Assembly: GCF_024169515.1 (NCBI RefSeq)
Contig: NZ_JAMKCQ010000001.1
Span: 3,162,001-3,226,000, forward strand
Length of the DNA: 64,000 nucleotides
Source of the DNA: Erwinia aphidicola
GTDB lineage: Bacteria; Pseudomonadota; Gammaproteobacteria; Enterobacterales; Enterobacteriaceae
Direction of reading: 5' to 3'
Below, in pieces: positions 56,855 to 64,000 of the stretch. The number at the start of each line of letters is the position of its first letter. Position 1 is the stretch's first letter. The position numbers and the translations under genes are program-made. Under the pieces are notes generated by a model. That model saw only the letters and a program-made list of their open reading frames with translations, had not been told where the DNA came from and searched no databases.

Positions 56855-58620
56855 GCTTCCTCCTGCGCCTGATACTGGCGGATCTGTTGCAGGAATGCCC
56901 GGCCCTGGCCCCGCAGCGGCACGCTGGCAATCAGCCGCTGCGTGTAGGCATGCTGCGGGTTCTGCAGCACGTGCGTAGCCTGTCCCTGTTCAACGATTTC
57001 CCCCTGGCGCATCACCGCCACGCGATCGCACATCTCGCTGACCACGGCAAAGTCATGGGTGATAAACAGCAGGGCCAGGCCGCGCCGATGGCGCAGATCG
57101 TTCAACAGCGCCAGAATACGTGCCTGTACCGTGACGTCGAGCGCCGTGGTTGGCTCATCGGCGATGATCACCTGCGGGTCATTCGCCAGCGCAATCGCAA
57201 TGCCGACGCGCTGGCGCTGCCCGCCGGAAAGCTGGTGCGGCCAGGCATCGAAGCGCTGCGCCGCCTGCTGAATACCGGTGTCCTCCAGCAGCGCGATGGC
57301 TTTGGCTCGGGCGGCGCTGTTGCTCAATGGCTGGTGGCACTGGATAGCTTCCACCAGCTGCTGCCCAACGCGCATTTGCGGGTGCAGTGAGGTGAGTGGG
57401 TCCTGGAAAATATAGGAAACCCGCACGCCGCGCCGCTGCTGCATGTGTGTCGGGGAAAGCGCCAGCAGCTCCTCATCACCCAGCCAAATGCTGCCGCCGG
57501 TAATGACTGCTGGCGGTGAGGAGACCAGCCCCATTATCGCCAGCGCGCTGACGCTTTTACCGGAGCCGCTCTCGCCGATCAGCCCGAGGCACTCCCCGGC
57601 CTGCAGGTGGAAGCTAACGCCTTTCACGGTGGGCACCGGGTGGCTGCCGCGGTGAAAGGCGACCTGTAAATCGACCACTTCCAGCAGGGCCTCGGGGGCT
57701 TTGCGCGGCGGGACCGCGGCACGCTGTACGCGGGTCATCGCCTGCGATCGCAGCAGTGCGCCGGATTTCAACCGCGGATCGAGCAAGTCGCGAATGCCGT
57801 CACCCAGCAGGTTAAAGGCGATCACCAGGACAAAAATCATCACCCCAGGTACCAGCGCCACGTGTGGCGCGATAAACAGCTGATTGCGCCCCTGGCCGAG
57901 CATGGAGCCTAAATCCGCATCCGGTGGCTGCGTGCCCAGACCGAGGAAAGAGAGTCCGGCGGTTTCCAGGATCATCCAGCCCACGGTCGTAGAGAGCGTG
58001 ACCACAATCAGCGGCAGCACGTTGGGCAGCACTTCAGTCAGCAGAATTTGTGGATGATTTTTACCGGATAGCTGCGCCGCCTGAATAAAGTCGCGCCCGC
58101 GCAGGCCAAGCGTTAAACCACGCACGTTACGCGCAAAGAAGGGGATGTTGACCAGCGCGATGGCGTACAGCGCGTTGAGCAGCCCGGGGCCAAGCACCGC
58201 CACAATCGCCAGCGCCAGCAGAATATAGGGAAAGGCCATAATCATGTCGATCAGGCGCATCAGGATTGTGTCGGTGCGCCCGGCGGTATAGCCGGCAATC
58301 AGCCCAATTAGCGTGCCGCACACCGCTGCCAGCAGCGTGGCGCACAGCCCGACCGCTACCGACACGCGGGTGCCCCACAGCAGCCGTGACAGCATATCGC
58401 GCCCCAGCGCATCGGTGCCGAGCAGATGGCCCGGCGTTAGCGGTGGCGCGAGGCGTTGCAGCAGGTCAGTAGCATCCGGGTCCGGCAGCGGTAGCAGCGG
58501 GGCGATCAGCGCGCTAAGCAGTGTGACAGCCAGCAGCAGCAGGCCAAAGGCGGCCAGCCGGTTATGCAGTAGCAGCGACCAGCCGGTGCGGCGTGGGGGG
58601 ATCAGAGTTGTCTCCGTCAT
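56851..58620 (-). CDS. Peptide ABC transporter fusion: DppC-like permease joined to DppD-like ATPase
   Basis: A 589-residue chain holding two subunits that are separate in E. coli. Residues 15-285 are a DppC/OppC permease (HLLGTDALGRDMLSRLLWGTRVS, then the EAA-type loop FIQAAQLSGKNHPQILLTEVLPN). After a linker (about 286-310) comes an ATPase with Walker A GESGSGKS at 349-356, Q-loop YIFQDPLTSLHPQM, signature LSGGQRQRVGIAIAL, Walker B VIIADEPTTALD and FITHDFAVV. I start it at ATG 58620 (MTETTLIPPRR), with GAGGGT upstream. An upstream extension to 58773 lies in the preceding permease gene. An in-frame ATG at 57738 (Met295, in the linker) could also give a free ATPase. Confidence 0.92.
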   Translation of the reverse strand: MTETTLIPPRRTGWSLLLHNRLAAFGLLLLAVTLLSALIAPLLPLPDPDATDLLQRLAPPLTPGHLLGTDALGRDMLSRLLWGTRVSVAVGLCATLLAAVCGTLIGLIAGYTAGRTDTILMRLIDMIMAFPYILLALAIVAVLGPGLLNALYAIALVNIPFFARNVRGLTLGLRGRDFIQAAQLSGKNHPQILLTEVLPNVLPLIVVTLSTTVGWMILETAGLSFLGLGTQPPDADLGSMLGQGRNQLFIAPHVALVPGVMIFVLVIAFNLLGDGIRDLLDPRLKSGALLRSQAMTRVQRAAVPPRKAPEALLEVVDLQVAFHRGSHPVPTVKGVSFHLQAGECLGLIGESGSGKSVSALAIMGLVSSPPAVITGGSIWLGDEELLALSPTHMQQRRGVRVSYIFQDPLTSLHPQMRVGQQLVEAIQCHQPLSNSAARAKAIALLEDTGIQQAAQRFDAWPHQLSGGQRQRVGIAIALANDPQVIIADEPTTALDVTVQARILALLNDLRHRRGLALLFITHDFAVVSEMCDRVAVMRQGEIVEQGQATHVLQNPQHAYTQRLIASVPLRGQGRAFLQQIRQYQAQEEA

Positions 58621-59564
58621 GATTTTACCCTCGGGTCGAGACAGGCCTGCACGATATCGGTCAGCAGATTGATCAACACATATGCAATGGCGGCCACCAG
58701 CACGCCGCCCTGCACCAGCAGCAGATCGCGGGTTGAGACGGCTTTCACCAGCATCGCTCCCAGCCCCGGCCACTGAAACACGGTTTCGATATATACCGCG
58801 CCGCCGAGCACAAAACCGGCCTGGATACCGATAGCAGGGATCACCGACACCAGCGCGACGCGGAAGGCATGACGCCAGATTACCCGGCGTTCGCTGACGC
58901 CCTTGGCGCGCGCGGTGCGAATATAGTCCTGGCGCAGCACTTCCAGCATCGCGGTGCGCGTCAGGCGGGCAATCACCCCGGTGGCGACCACCGCCAGCGT
59001 GACGGTTGGCAGGACCAGGTGATGCAGCAGATCGCCTGCGCCGCCACCGCCGTAGATAGCAAACATGCCGGAAGCCGGGAACCAGCGCAGGCTGACGGCA
59101 AACAGCATAATCATCAGCAGCCCGATGAGAAACGACGGCAGCGAAATGCCCACCAGCACCAGCAGGGTGATCAGCCGGTCACCCCAGCCAAACTGGCGCA
59201 CCGCCGAGGTGACTCCGGCCAGCAGGCCGAAGATAACGCTGAGCAGCAGCGCACAGCCGCCAAGCAGCAGAGTGGCGGCAAAGCGCTCCAGCACTTCATC
59301 AATCACCGGGCGATTCAGCACGTAGGAGCGGCCAAAATCGCCGTGCAGCAGGTTATTTACCCAGATGAAATATTGCTGCCACAGCGGTTTGTCCAACCCC
59401 AGCTCGCCGCTGACGCGCGCGACATTTTCCGGCGTGGCATAAGCGCCCAGCAGCGCCTGCGCCGGGTTGCCGGGGATCATCGCCATAATCAAAAAGACAA
59501 TCAGCGACAGGCCAACGATCACCGGGATCACGCCAATCAACCGCCGCAGGAGATAACGCCACAT
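58617..59564 (-). CDS. Peptide ABC transporter permease (DppB/OppB-like)
   Basis: A 315-residue inner-membrane permease with six helices. The N-terminal MWRYLLRRLIGVIPVIVGLSLIVFLIM and the segments LGLDKPLWQQYFIWVNNLLHGDFGRSYVL and YIRTARAKGVSERRVIWRHAFR (the ATPase-contact loop) are DppB/OppB signatures. It overlaps the fusion gene by 4 bases and starts 10 bases after the binding-protein stop. Confidence 0.94.
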   Translation of the reverse strand: MWRYLLRRLIGVIPVIVGLSLIVFLIMAMIPGNPAQALLGAYATPENVARVSGELGLDKPLWQQYFIWVNNLLHGDFGRSYVLNRPVIDEVLERFAATLLLGGCALLLSVIFGLLAGVTSAVRQFGWGDRLITLLVLVGISLPSFLIGLLMIMLFAVSLRWFPASGMFAIYGGGGAGDLLHHLVLPTVTLAVVATGVIARLTRTAMLEVLRQDYIRTARAKGVSERRVIWRHAFRVALVSVIPAIGIQAGFVLGGAVYIETVFQWPGLGAMLVKAVSTRDLLLVQGGVLVAAIAYVLINLLTDIVQACLDPRVKS

Positions 59565-59574
59565 AGCGCCCCCG

Positions 59575-61146
59575 TTATGGTTTGCTGACCCGATGCAGGA
59601 TCAGATTGAAGTTAGGCTGCAGGGCAAAATTCTGCACCGGGCGCGTGGTAACGGCGTTCTGCTTCCAGTTGGCGACGAACAGCCACGGTGCATCGTCGTG
59701 GACGATAGCCTGTACCTGGCGGTAGAGCGCGCCACGCTTTTGCCGATCGCTGGAGGTGCGCGCCTCATCCAGCAACTTATCGACCTGCGGATTGCTGTAG
59801 TAGCCGGAGTTAAAGCCGCCTTTATCCGGCCACGCATCGCGGCGCAGGGTGAGGAACGGCAGGGTATCCGGGTCGTTAGTCATCCACGCCATCTCCGCCA
59901 TCTGCGTCTGCGGCGTCAGCCCGGCGTTCACTTTGGCAAGATAGGTATTCCACTCCCAGGTCTGAATATTGACCTTCAGGCCGACGGCTTTCAGATCGGC
60001 CTGGATTGCGGTCGCCATCGGGATGGGGTCGAGCATGCCGGAACCGCCCTCGGTGACGTAGAAGTTGAGCGTTGCGCCCTCTGCTCCCGCTTCTTTCAGC
60101 AGCACCCGCGCCTTGTCCGGGTCATAAGGGTAAGGGCCAACGTCTTTGTTCGCCGCCCAGCTAAAGGCAGACGGGATCGGGCCATCGGCAACCTGCGCCG
60201 ACCCCTGCAAAACCTTGTCGACCAGCGCCTGCTTGTTGACCGCATAGTTCACCGCCTGGCGCACGCGCTTGTCGTTGAACGGCTTCTCGCGCGTATTCAG
60301 CAGCAGGAACCACACGTGTGGGCCAACCGCCTGGTGCATCTGAAACTGCGGGTTACCGGCAAAGGTTTTCACCGTATCCGGCGGCACTTCCACCATTGCA
60401 TCAATGCCGCCGGAGAGCATCTCCGCGGTGCGGGTATTGCCATCGGTGATGGGGCGGAAGACGGCTGCCTCAAGCTGTGGCGCGCCGTCCCAGTAGCTTT
60501 TATTTGCCGTCAGCACCACGCGCTGATTGGCCTGCCACTCGGCAAAACTGAAGGCGCCGGTGCCGACCGGATGGCGGCCATACTCTTTGTCATACTTTTT
60601 CACCGCCGTCGGTGAGACGATCAGCCCGGCAGGGGTGGCGAGATTGGAGAGCAGCGGAGCAAAGGGCTGTTTCAGGGTAAACACCACCGTGTGCGCATCC
60701 GGCGTGGCGATCTGGTCGATTGACGAGAAGAAGAAGCTGAGCGGGAACGGGCCGGTGTGATAGTAGGGATGCTGCTTGTTGAGCATCCGTTCGAAGGTGA
60801 ACTTCACCGCGTCGGCATCCAGCGGGGTGCCATCCTGGAACTTCACGTTGTCGCGCAGATGGAAGGTGTATTTCAGCCCGTCGGGGCTGATCTCCCAGCG
60901 GCAGGCCAGCGCCGGTTCAATCGACAGCGAACCGGGTGCGTTACGCACCAGCCCGTCGTAAATATTCACCAGAATGCGCGAGTCGTTCGCGGCGGTAGCC
61001 ACCTGCGGGTCAAGGGATTGCGGTTCTGCCACCTGGCCAATCACCAGTACGCCAGGCGGCGTATCGGCATAAGCCGCAGGCAGGGTAGCCAGCAAGCTCA
61101 GGCAGACGGGAAGAGAGTGCAGCACGGTGCGTAGCGATCTCAACAT
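59575..61146 (-). CDS. Peptide-type ABC transporter substrate-binding protein (SBP family 5)
   Basis: A 523-residue periplasmic binding protein and first gene of the operon. The signal peptide ends near AYA-D (residue 28). Family 5 blocks are PQSLDPQVATAANDSRILVNIYDGLVR, WEISPDGLKYTFHLRDNVKFQDGTPLDADAVKFTFERML and NTREKPFNDKRVRQAVNYAVNK. The ligand is not certain, since family members bind peptides, glutathione, opines, nickel or heme. The divergent DUF1028 gene and FCD regulator suggest a specific modified peptide or amino-acid conjugate (inference). Confidence 0.93.
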   Translation of the reverse strand: MLRSLRTVLHSLPVCLSLLATLPAAYADTPPGVLVIGQVAEPQSLDPQVATAANDSRILVNIYDGLVRNAPGSLSIEPALACRWEISPDGLKYTFHLRDNVKFQDGTPLDADAVKFTFERMLNKQHPYYHTGPFPLSFFFSSIDQIATPDAHTVVFTLKQPFAPLLSNLATPAGLIVSPTAVKKYDKEYGRHPVGTGAFSFAEWQANQRVVLTANKSYWDGAPQLEAAVFRPITDGNTRTAEMLSGGIDAMVEVPPDTVKTFAGNPQFQMHQAVGPHVWFLLLNTREKPFNDKRVRQAVNYAVNKQALVDKVLQGSAQVADGPIPSAFSWAANKDVGPYPYDPDKARVLLKEAGAEGATLNFYVTEGGSGMLDPIPMATAIQADLKAVGLKVNIQTWEWNTYLAKVNAGLTPQTQMAEMAWMTNDPDTLPFLTLRRDAWPDKGGFNSGYYSNPQVDKLLDEARTSSDRQKRGALYRQVQAIVHDDAPWLFVANWKQNAVTTRPVQNFALQPNFNLILHRVSKP

Positions 61147-61218
61147 GGTGGTCCTCGTTAAGCAGAGTGTTCAGGCCGCAGTGTTAACACGCGGATGAAC
61201 AAAATTTGTCCTGTATGT

Positions 61219-61236
61219 TATTTATGCGTATAAATA
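61219..61236. promoter_or_regulatory. Palindrome 1 in the divergent SBP/DUF1028 promoter, candidate operator
   Basis: TATTTAT-GCGT-ATAAATA is a perfect 7-bp inverted repeat around 4 bases. Its centre is 32 bp from that of palindrome 2, which has the same build. A likely binding site for the FCD-GntR regulator encoded at the end of the operon. Confidence 0.65.
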
Positions 61237-61250
61237 GCGGTGAGTGCAAT

Positions 61251-61268
61251 AATTTATCCATATAAATT
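61251..61268. promoter_or_regulatory. Palindrome 2 in the divergent SBP/DUF1028 promoter, candidate operator
   Basis: AATTTAT-CCAT-ATAAATT is a perfect 7-bp inverted repeat around 4 bases and shares ATTTAT-N4-ATAAAT with palindrome 1. It is 27 bases before the DUF1028 start. The 32-bp centre-to-centre distance is about three helical turns, so two dimers would sit on the same face of the DNA. Confidence 0.65.
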
Positions 61269-61294
61269 TCATCTGACTGGCAGAAGGGGGGGCG

Positions 61295-61942
61295 ATGACC
61301 TTTTCGATTGTGGCGCGCGATGCCGTAAGCGGTGAGCTGGCAGCGGCCACTGCAACCGGCGGTCCGGCGGTGGGAGCGTTGGTGATCCACGGCCGCAGCG
61401 GGACAGGAGCTATCGCGACTCAGGCGCTGACCAATCCGCTGTACGGCAGTCGCGGGCTTGAGCTGCTGGCGGGCGGGCTTAATGCCGGGCAGGTGCTGCA
61501 CCGGCTGTTGCAGGAGGATGACCAGTGCCAGCGGCGGCAGGTGCTGATTATTGATAACGCAGGCAGCAGCGCACACTGGAGCGGTCGTCTGTGCGGGCCG
61601 TGGTTTGGCAGCGTGGCGGGAACACAGGTGGCGGTAGCCGGCAATATGCTGGTCGGCGCCGGGGTGACGGGCGCCATGCTTGACGCCTTTGAGAAATTTA
61701 GCGACTTACCGCTGGCCGACCGTGTGCTGGCGGCTTTGCATGCCGCACAGCAGGCCGGTGGCGACCAGCGCGGCATTCGCTCTGCCGCGCTTAAAGTCTG
61801 GCATCAGCGGCGCTATGCCGATATCGATCTGCGGGTTGACTGGTCAGATGCGCCGCTGGAACAGCTGGCTGAGGTATTAAAACAGGTGCGCGCCCCGGCC
61901 TACGCCGATTTTTTTCGCTCTCTACCCACAGGTATTCCGTAG
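61295..61942 (+). CDS. DUF1028 family protein (Ntn-hydrolase-like), linked to peptide transport
   Basis: A 215-residue cytoplasmic protein. MTFSIVARDAVSGELAAATATGGPAVGALV, GAIATQALTNPLYGSRGLELL and AVAGNMLVGAGVTGAMLDAFE are DUF1028 hallmarks. The fold is related to Ntn hydrolases, and a role in hydrolysing imported peptides or conjugates is suggested by frequent pairing with peptide ABC genes, but no reaction is established. It has a strong ribosome site (AAGGGG). It is divergent from the transport operon, sharing a promoter with two matched palindromes. Its TAG stop lies within the GTAGGGG edge of the repeat at 61939. Confidence 0.87.
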   Translation: MTFSIVARDAVSGELAAATATGGPAVGALVIHGRSGTGAIATQALTNPLYGSRGLELLAGGLNAGQVLHRLLQEDDQCQRRQVLIIDNAGSSAHWSGRLCGPWFGSVAGTQVAVAGNMLVGAGVTGAMLDAFEKFSDLPLADRVLAALHAAQQAGGDQRGIRSAALKVWHQRRYADIDLRVDWSDAPLEQLAEVLKQVRAPAYADFFRSLPTGIP

Positions 61943-61969
61943 GGGCCGATCTTTTTTTCGATCGGCCCG
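61939..61969. repeat. Palindromic unit supplying the stop codon of the DUF1028 gene
   Basis: GTAGGGG, GGGGCCGATC, a T-rich loop and GATCGGCCC. The TAG of the edge (61940-61942) is the in-frame stop of the preceding gene. The unit fills the 30 bases between convergent DUF1028 and yohD genes and can terminate both. Confidence 0.75.
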
Positions 61970-61972
61970 CTG

Positions 61973-62530
61973 TTACTTATCGCGGCGCTTCAGCGCAATG
62001 CGAATACCCCAGACAATCGCGACCGCCAGCACCACCCAGAAAATACGCTTCAGGTGATGATCGAGCGTATGCAGCCACGGGGCGATCACCTGGCCGCCAA
62101 GGTAGCCGAGCGAAACGAAAATCAGCGCCCACAGTGCGGCACCAATCACATTAAACAGCAGAAATTTGCGTGGGCTGAGGCGGCTGGCCCCGATAATAAT
62201 CGGGCCGACAATGCGCAGCCCGTACATGAAGCGCACGCCAATCACGAACAGCACCGGCCTCTTGCGGATCAGGCGGTTGGCCTTATCGATCTGTTTCTGG
62301 TGCTTCTTAAAGCGTTTCAGGATCGGCTCACCGTAGCGGCGGCCAACGAAAAACAGCGCCGTATCCCCGAGGATACCGCCGCACATCGCCACCAGTAGCA
62401 CCCAGCCAAAGCGCAGCAGCCCTTCATGGGCCGCCACGCCGCCCAGCAAAGTAAATGTCTCCCCCTCGGCCAGGCAGCCAATAAACAGGGCCCAGTAGCC
62501 ATACTGGGAAATTAACGCGTTCACATCCAT
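61973..62530 (-). CDS. yohD: DedA-family membrane protein YohD
   Basis: A 185-residue polytopic protein of the DedA (SNARE-associated/VTT) family, members of which are thought to recycle the lipid carrier undecaprenyl phosphate. I start it at ATG 62530 (MDVNALISQYGYWALFIGCLAEGETFTLLGGVAAHEGLL), as in E. coli YohD. The longer frame is not supported. GDTALFFVGRRYG, FMYGLRIVGPIIIGAS (with the functional Arg) and GYLGGQVIAPWLHTLDHHLK are conserved. It lies beside yohC and pbpG, as in E. coli. Confidence 0.92.
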   Translation of the reverse strand: MDVNALISQYGYWALFIGCLAEGETFTLLGGVAAHEGLLRFGWVLLVAMCGGILGDTALFFVGRRYGEPILKRFKKHQKQIDKANRLIRKRPVLFVIGVRFMYGLRIVGPIIIGASRLSPRKFLLFNVIGAALWALIFVSLGYLGGQVIAPWLHTLDHHLKRIFWVVLAVAIVWGIRIALKRRDK

Positions 62531-62755
62531 CGGTAATTCAGGCCTCCATTTCGACATCAAGCCGCTAAGTCTAACCGTTCCTGGTAAATCCGCCGTTAAA
62601 ATTGCCAAAATCGCACTTTATTTTCACTCTGAAATGAAGTGCTTACCCGCTATTTGCATCGGTTGAAAAATAAACAACCCAAGGCCACGTATACTTGAAG
62701 AGATGCCGCCCGGGACAGTGCCAGTTGGCGGTCCGATGTTCAGAGGAGTAATGAT

Positions 62756-63343
62756 ATGAACCATGTCTGGGGACTGCTGGCGCATCCGAATCGTGAGATG
62801 CGCGACATCAAAAATGAGAACGAAACCGTTTCTCACCATTACACCCATCACGTGCTGCTTTTGGCTCTGATCCCGGTGGTATGCGCATTTATCGGCACCA
62901 CGCAAATCGGCTGGGATGTGGGCGTCGAGCGCACCATTCCCCTGTCGTTATCCAGCGCGTTCGGGCTGGCTATCCTGTTCTATGCCTTAATGCTGGCCGG
63001 TGTGGCGGTGATGGGGCGGGTGATCTGGTGGATGGCGCGTGACTATCCACAGCGGCCTTCGCTGGCCAGCTGCATGGTATTCGCCGGATACGTCGCCACG
63101 CCGCTGTTTATCAGCGGGCTGGTGGCGCTCTATCCGCTGGTCTGGCTCTGTGTGCTGGTTGGCGCACTGGCGCTGGTGTATACCGGCTATCTGCTGTACG
63201 TCGGCATCCCCCTGTTCCTGAGTATCGACCGCGAAGAGAGCCTGCGCTTTTCCGGTTCGACGCTGGCCATCGGTATCCTGGTACTTGAAGTGCTGCTGGC
63301 GCTGACGGTGGTCATCTGGGGCTACGGCTACCAGCTGTTCTGA
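62756..63343 (+). CDS. yohC: YohC, Yip1-family inner-membrane protein
   Basis: A 195-residue protein with five predicted membrane helices and an N-terminal cytoplasmic stretch (MNHVWGLLAHPNREMRDIKNENETVSHHYTHH). It matches E. coli YohC and the Yip1 domain, including GYVATPLFISGLVALYPLVW and YTGYLLYVGIPLFLSI. Function unknown. GAGGAG is seven bases before the ATG. Divergent from yohD. A hairpin ACCGCCGGgccaCCGGCGGT (63362-63381) follows the stop, without a clear T-run. Confidence 0.9.
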   Translation: MNHVWGLLAHPNREMRDIKNENETVSHHYTHHVLLLALIPVVCAFIGTTQIGWDVGVERTIPLSLSSAFGLAILFYALMLAGVAVMGRVIWWMARDYPQRPSLASCMVFAGYVATPLFISGLVALYPLVWLCVLVGALALVYTGYLLYVGIPLFLSIDREESLRFSGSTLAIGILVLEVLLALTVVIWGYGYQLF

Positions 63344-63522
63344 ACGCGGTAAGTTGCTGAAAACCGCCGGGCCACCGGCGGTGATTTGGTAATGCCCGGA
63401 AACGAATATCCTGTAGGAAAATGCTTAACATCCGGCGTATTATGCGCAGGCCAGCCCCCGCTGTAGTGCGGGCAGCGGCGTGTGGTATCCACACTGTCAT
63501 CATCAGCCGTTAAGTTTCTACG

Positions 63523-64000
63523 ATGCCTGCAAAAATTCGTTTATCGCTGTTAAGTCTGGTTCTGCTGTGTTCCGCTCAAAGCATCCTCACGCCGGCTGCT
63601 GCCCGTACTCATCAGCCCGCGGTGGCTGGCGCTGCCGCTCAGCCAGAAATTGCTTCCGGCAGCGCGATGATTGTCGATATGAATACCAATAAAGTGATCT
63701 ACTCCAGCCATCCGGATCTGGTGCGCCCGATCGCCTCTATTACCAAGCTAATGACGGTGATGGTGACGCTCGATGCCCATCTGCCGATGGATGAGATGCT
63801 GGCGGTAGACATCAGCCACACGCCGGAGATGCGCGGCATCTATTCCCGCGTGCGCCTGAACAGTGAGATCAGCCGCAGAAATATGATGCTGCTGGCGCTG
63901 ATGTCGTCTGAAAACCGGGCGGCGGCCAGCCTGGCGCACCACTATCCGGGCGGCTACGATGCGTTTATCAAGGCGATGAATGCCAAAGCGCGGGAGCTGG
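63523..64000 (+). CDS. pbpG: D-alanyl-D-alanine endopeptidase PBP7, N-terminal part (3' end cut by window edge)
   Basis: A low-molecular-weight penicillin-binding protein that cuts peptide cross-links in the periplasm. The first 159 residues are present. The signal peptide ends near AAA-R (27). The serine active-site motif is SITK (after VRPIA), and the second motif SEN lies in [20 protein letters not shown]. The KTG motif would be beyond the window. Its position after yohC is the same as in E. coli. Confidence 0.94.
   Translation, partial: MPAKIRLSLLSLVLLCSAQSILTPAAARTHQPAVAGAAAQPEIASGSAMIVDMNTNKVIYSSHPDLVRPIASITKLMTVMVTLDAHLPMDEMLAVDISHTPEMRGIYSRVRLNSEISRRNMMLLALMSSENRAAASLAHHYPGGYDAFIKAMNAKAREL

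Noticed and set aside
58621..58773. N-terminal extension of the permease-ATPase fusion
   Set aside because: It lies within the preceding permease gene in another frame, and ATG 58620 has the ribosome site and the stop/start overlap.
1..64000. tRNA or rRNA genes, phage genes, insertion sequences
   Set aside because: I looked for conserved tRNA arms, rRNA blocks, transposase and phage motifs and saw none. A weak or degenerate one could have escaped reading by eye.

Overview
The window is a GC-rich enterobacterial chromosome segment, most probably from Erwinia or a close relative in the Erwiniaceae. Proteins are close to Escherichia coli relatives over their full length, and the gene order follows the E. 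coli 17-min region (pnuC-zitB-ybgS-aroG-gpmA-gal-mod-ybhA-pgl-ybhB-bio-uvrB-ybhK-moa-ybhL-ybhN-clsB-ybhP-ybhQ-rhlE). Several blocks present in E. coli are missing or replaced. In particular, galE is absent from the gal operon, which is a known trait of Erwinia amylovora. No rRNA, tRNA, insertion sequence, prophage or CRISPR array was found. Identification is by recognition from memory, without database searches.

Layout. 0-7.7 kb: the 3' end of pnuC, then a minus-strand chain of response regulator, EvgS-type hybrid kinase and the zinc exporter zitB with overlapping reading frames, then ybgS, aroG and gpmA. 7.8-11.4 kb: galT-galK-galM with a GalR-type operator. Tandem repeats lie where galE sits in E. 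coli. 11.4-16.9 kb: molybdate genes modF, modE, acrZ and modABC. 16.9-26.5 kb: ybhA, pgl, ybhB, a DJ-1-like/CurA-like pair, and the divergent biotin genes bioA and bioBFCD around a BirA operator. 26.5-30.3 kb: an orphan branched-chain/urea-type ABC ATPase with a degenerate signature motif, a long regulatory gap (DnaA and LexA boxes) and uvrB. 30.3-34.3 kb: ybhK/yvcK and moaABCDE behind a ModE box and a Moco riboswitch.

34.3-39.5 kb is an accessory insertion between moaE and ybhL. It holds a transglycosylase-like lipoprotein, a chemoreceptor with a sigma-28-type promoter, and an AT-rich patch with an RcsA-like LuxR regulator. 39.5-46.5 kb returns to core genes (ybhL, ybhN, clsB, ybhP, ybhQ, rhlE, dusC). 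46.6-55.2 kb holds an SDR, an MFS exporter, a small acidic protein, a Pit phosphate transporter, zntB, ldtB with a long Ala/Pro tail, and a GH15 glucosidase. 55.3-61.9 kb is a peptide ABC transporter operon (binding protein, permease, permease-ATPase fusion, ATPase, FCD-GntR regulator) divergent from a DUF1028 gene. Two matched palindromes lie in the shared promoter. 62-64 kb holds yohD, yohC and the start of pbpG.

Two repeat systems run through the window. One is a family of short palindromes carrying a GTAGGGG/CCCCTAC edge at gene ends, whose stem sequence changes from copy to copy while pairing is kept. The other is two copies of a longer palindromic MITE-like element. The best leads for something undescribed are the covarying palindrome family, the DUF1028/peptide-transporter locus with its twin operators, the kinase-zitB coupling, and the orphan ATPase. 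Most of the remaining window is ordinary core chromosome.
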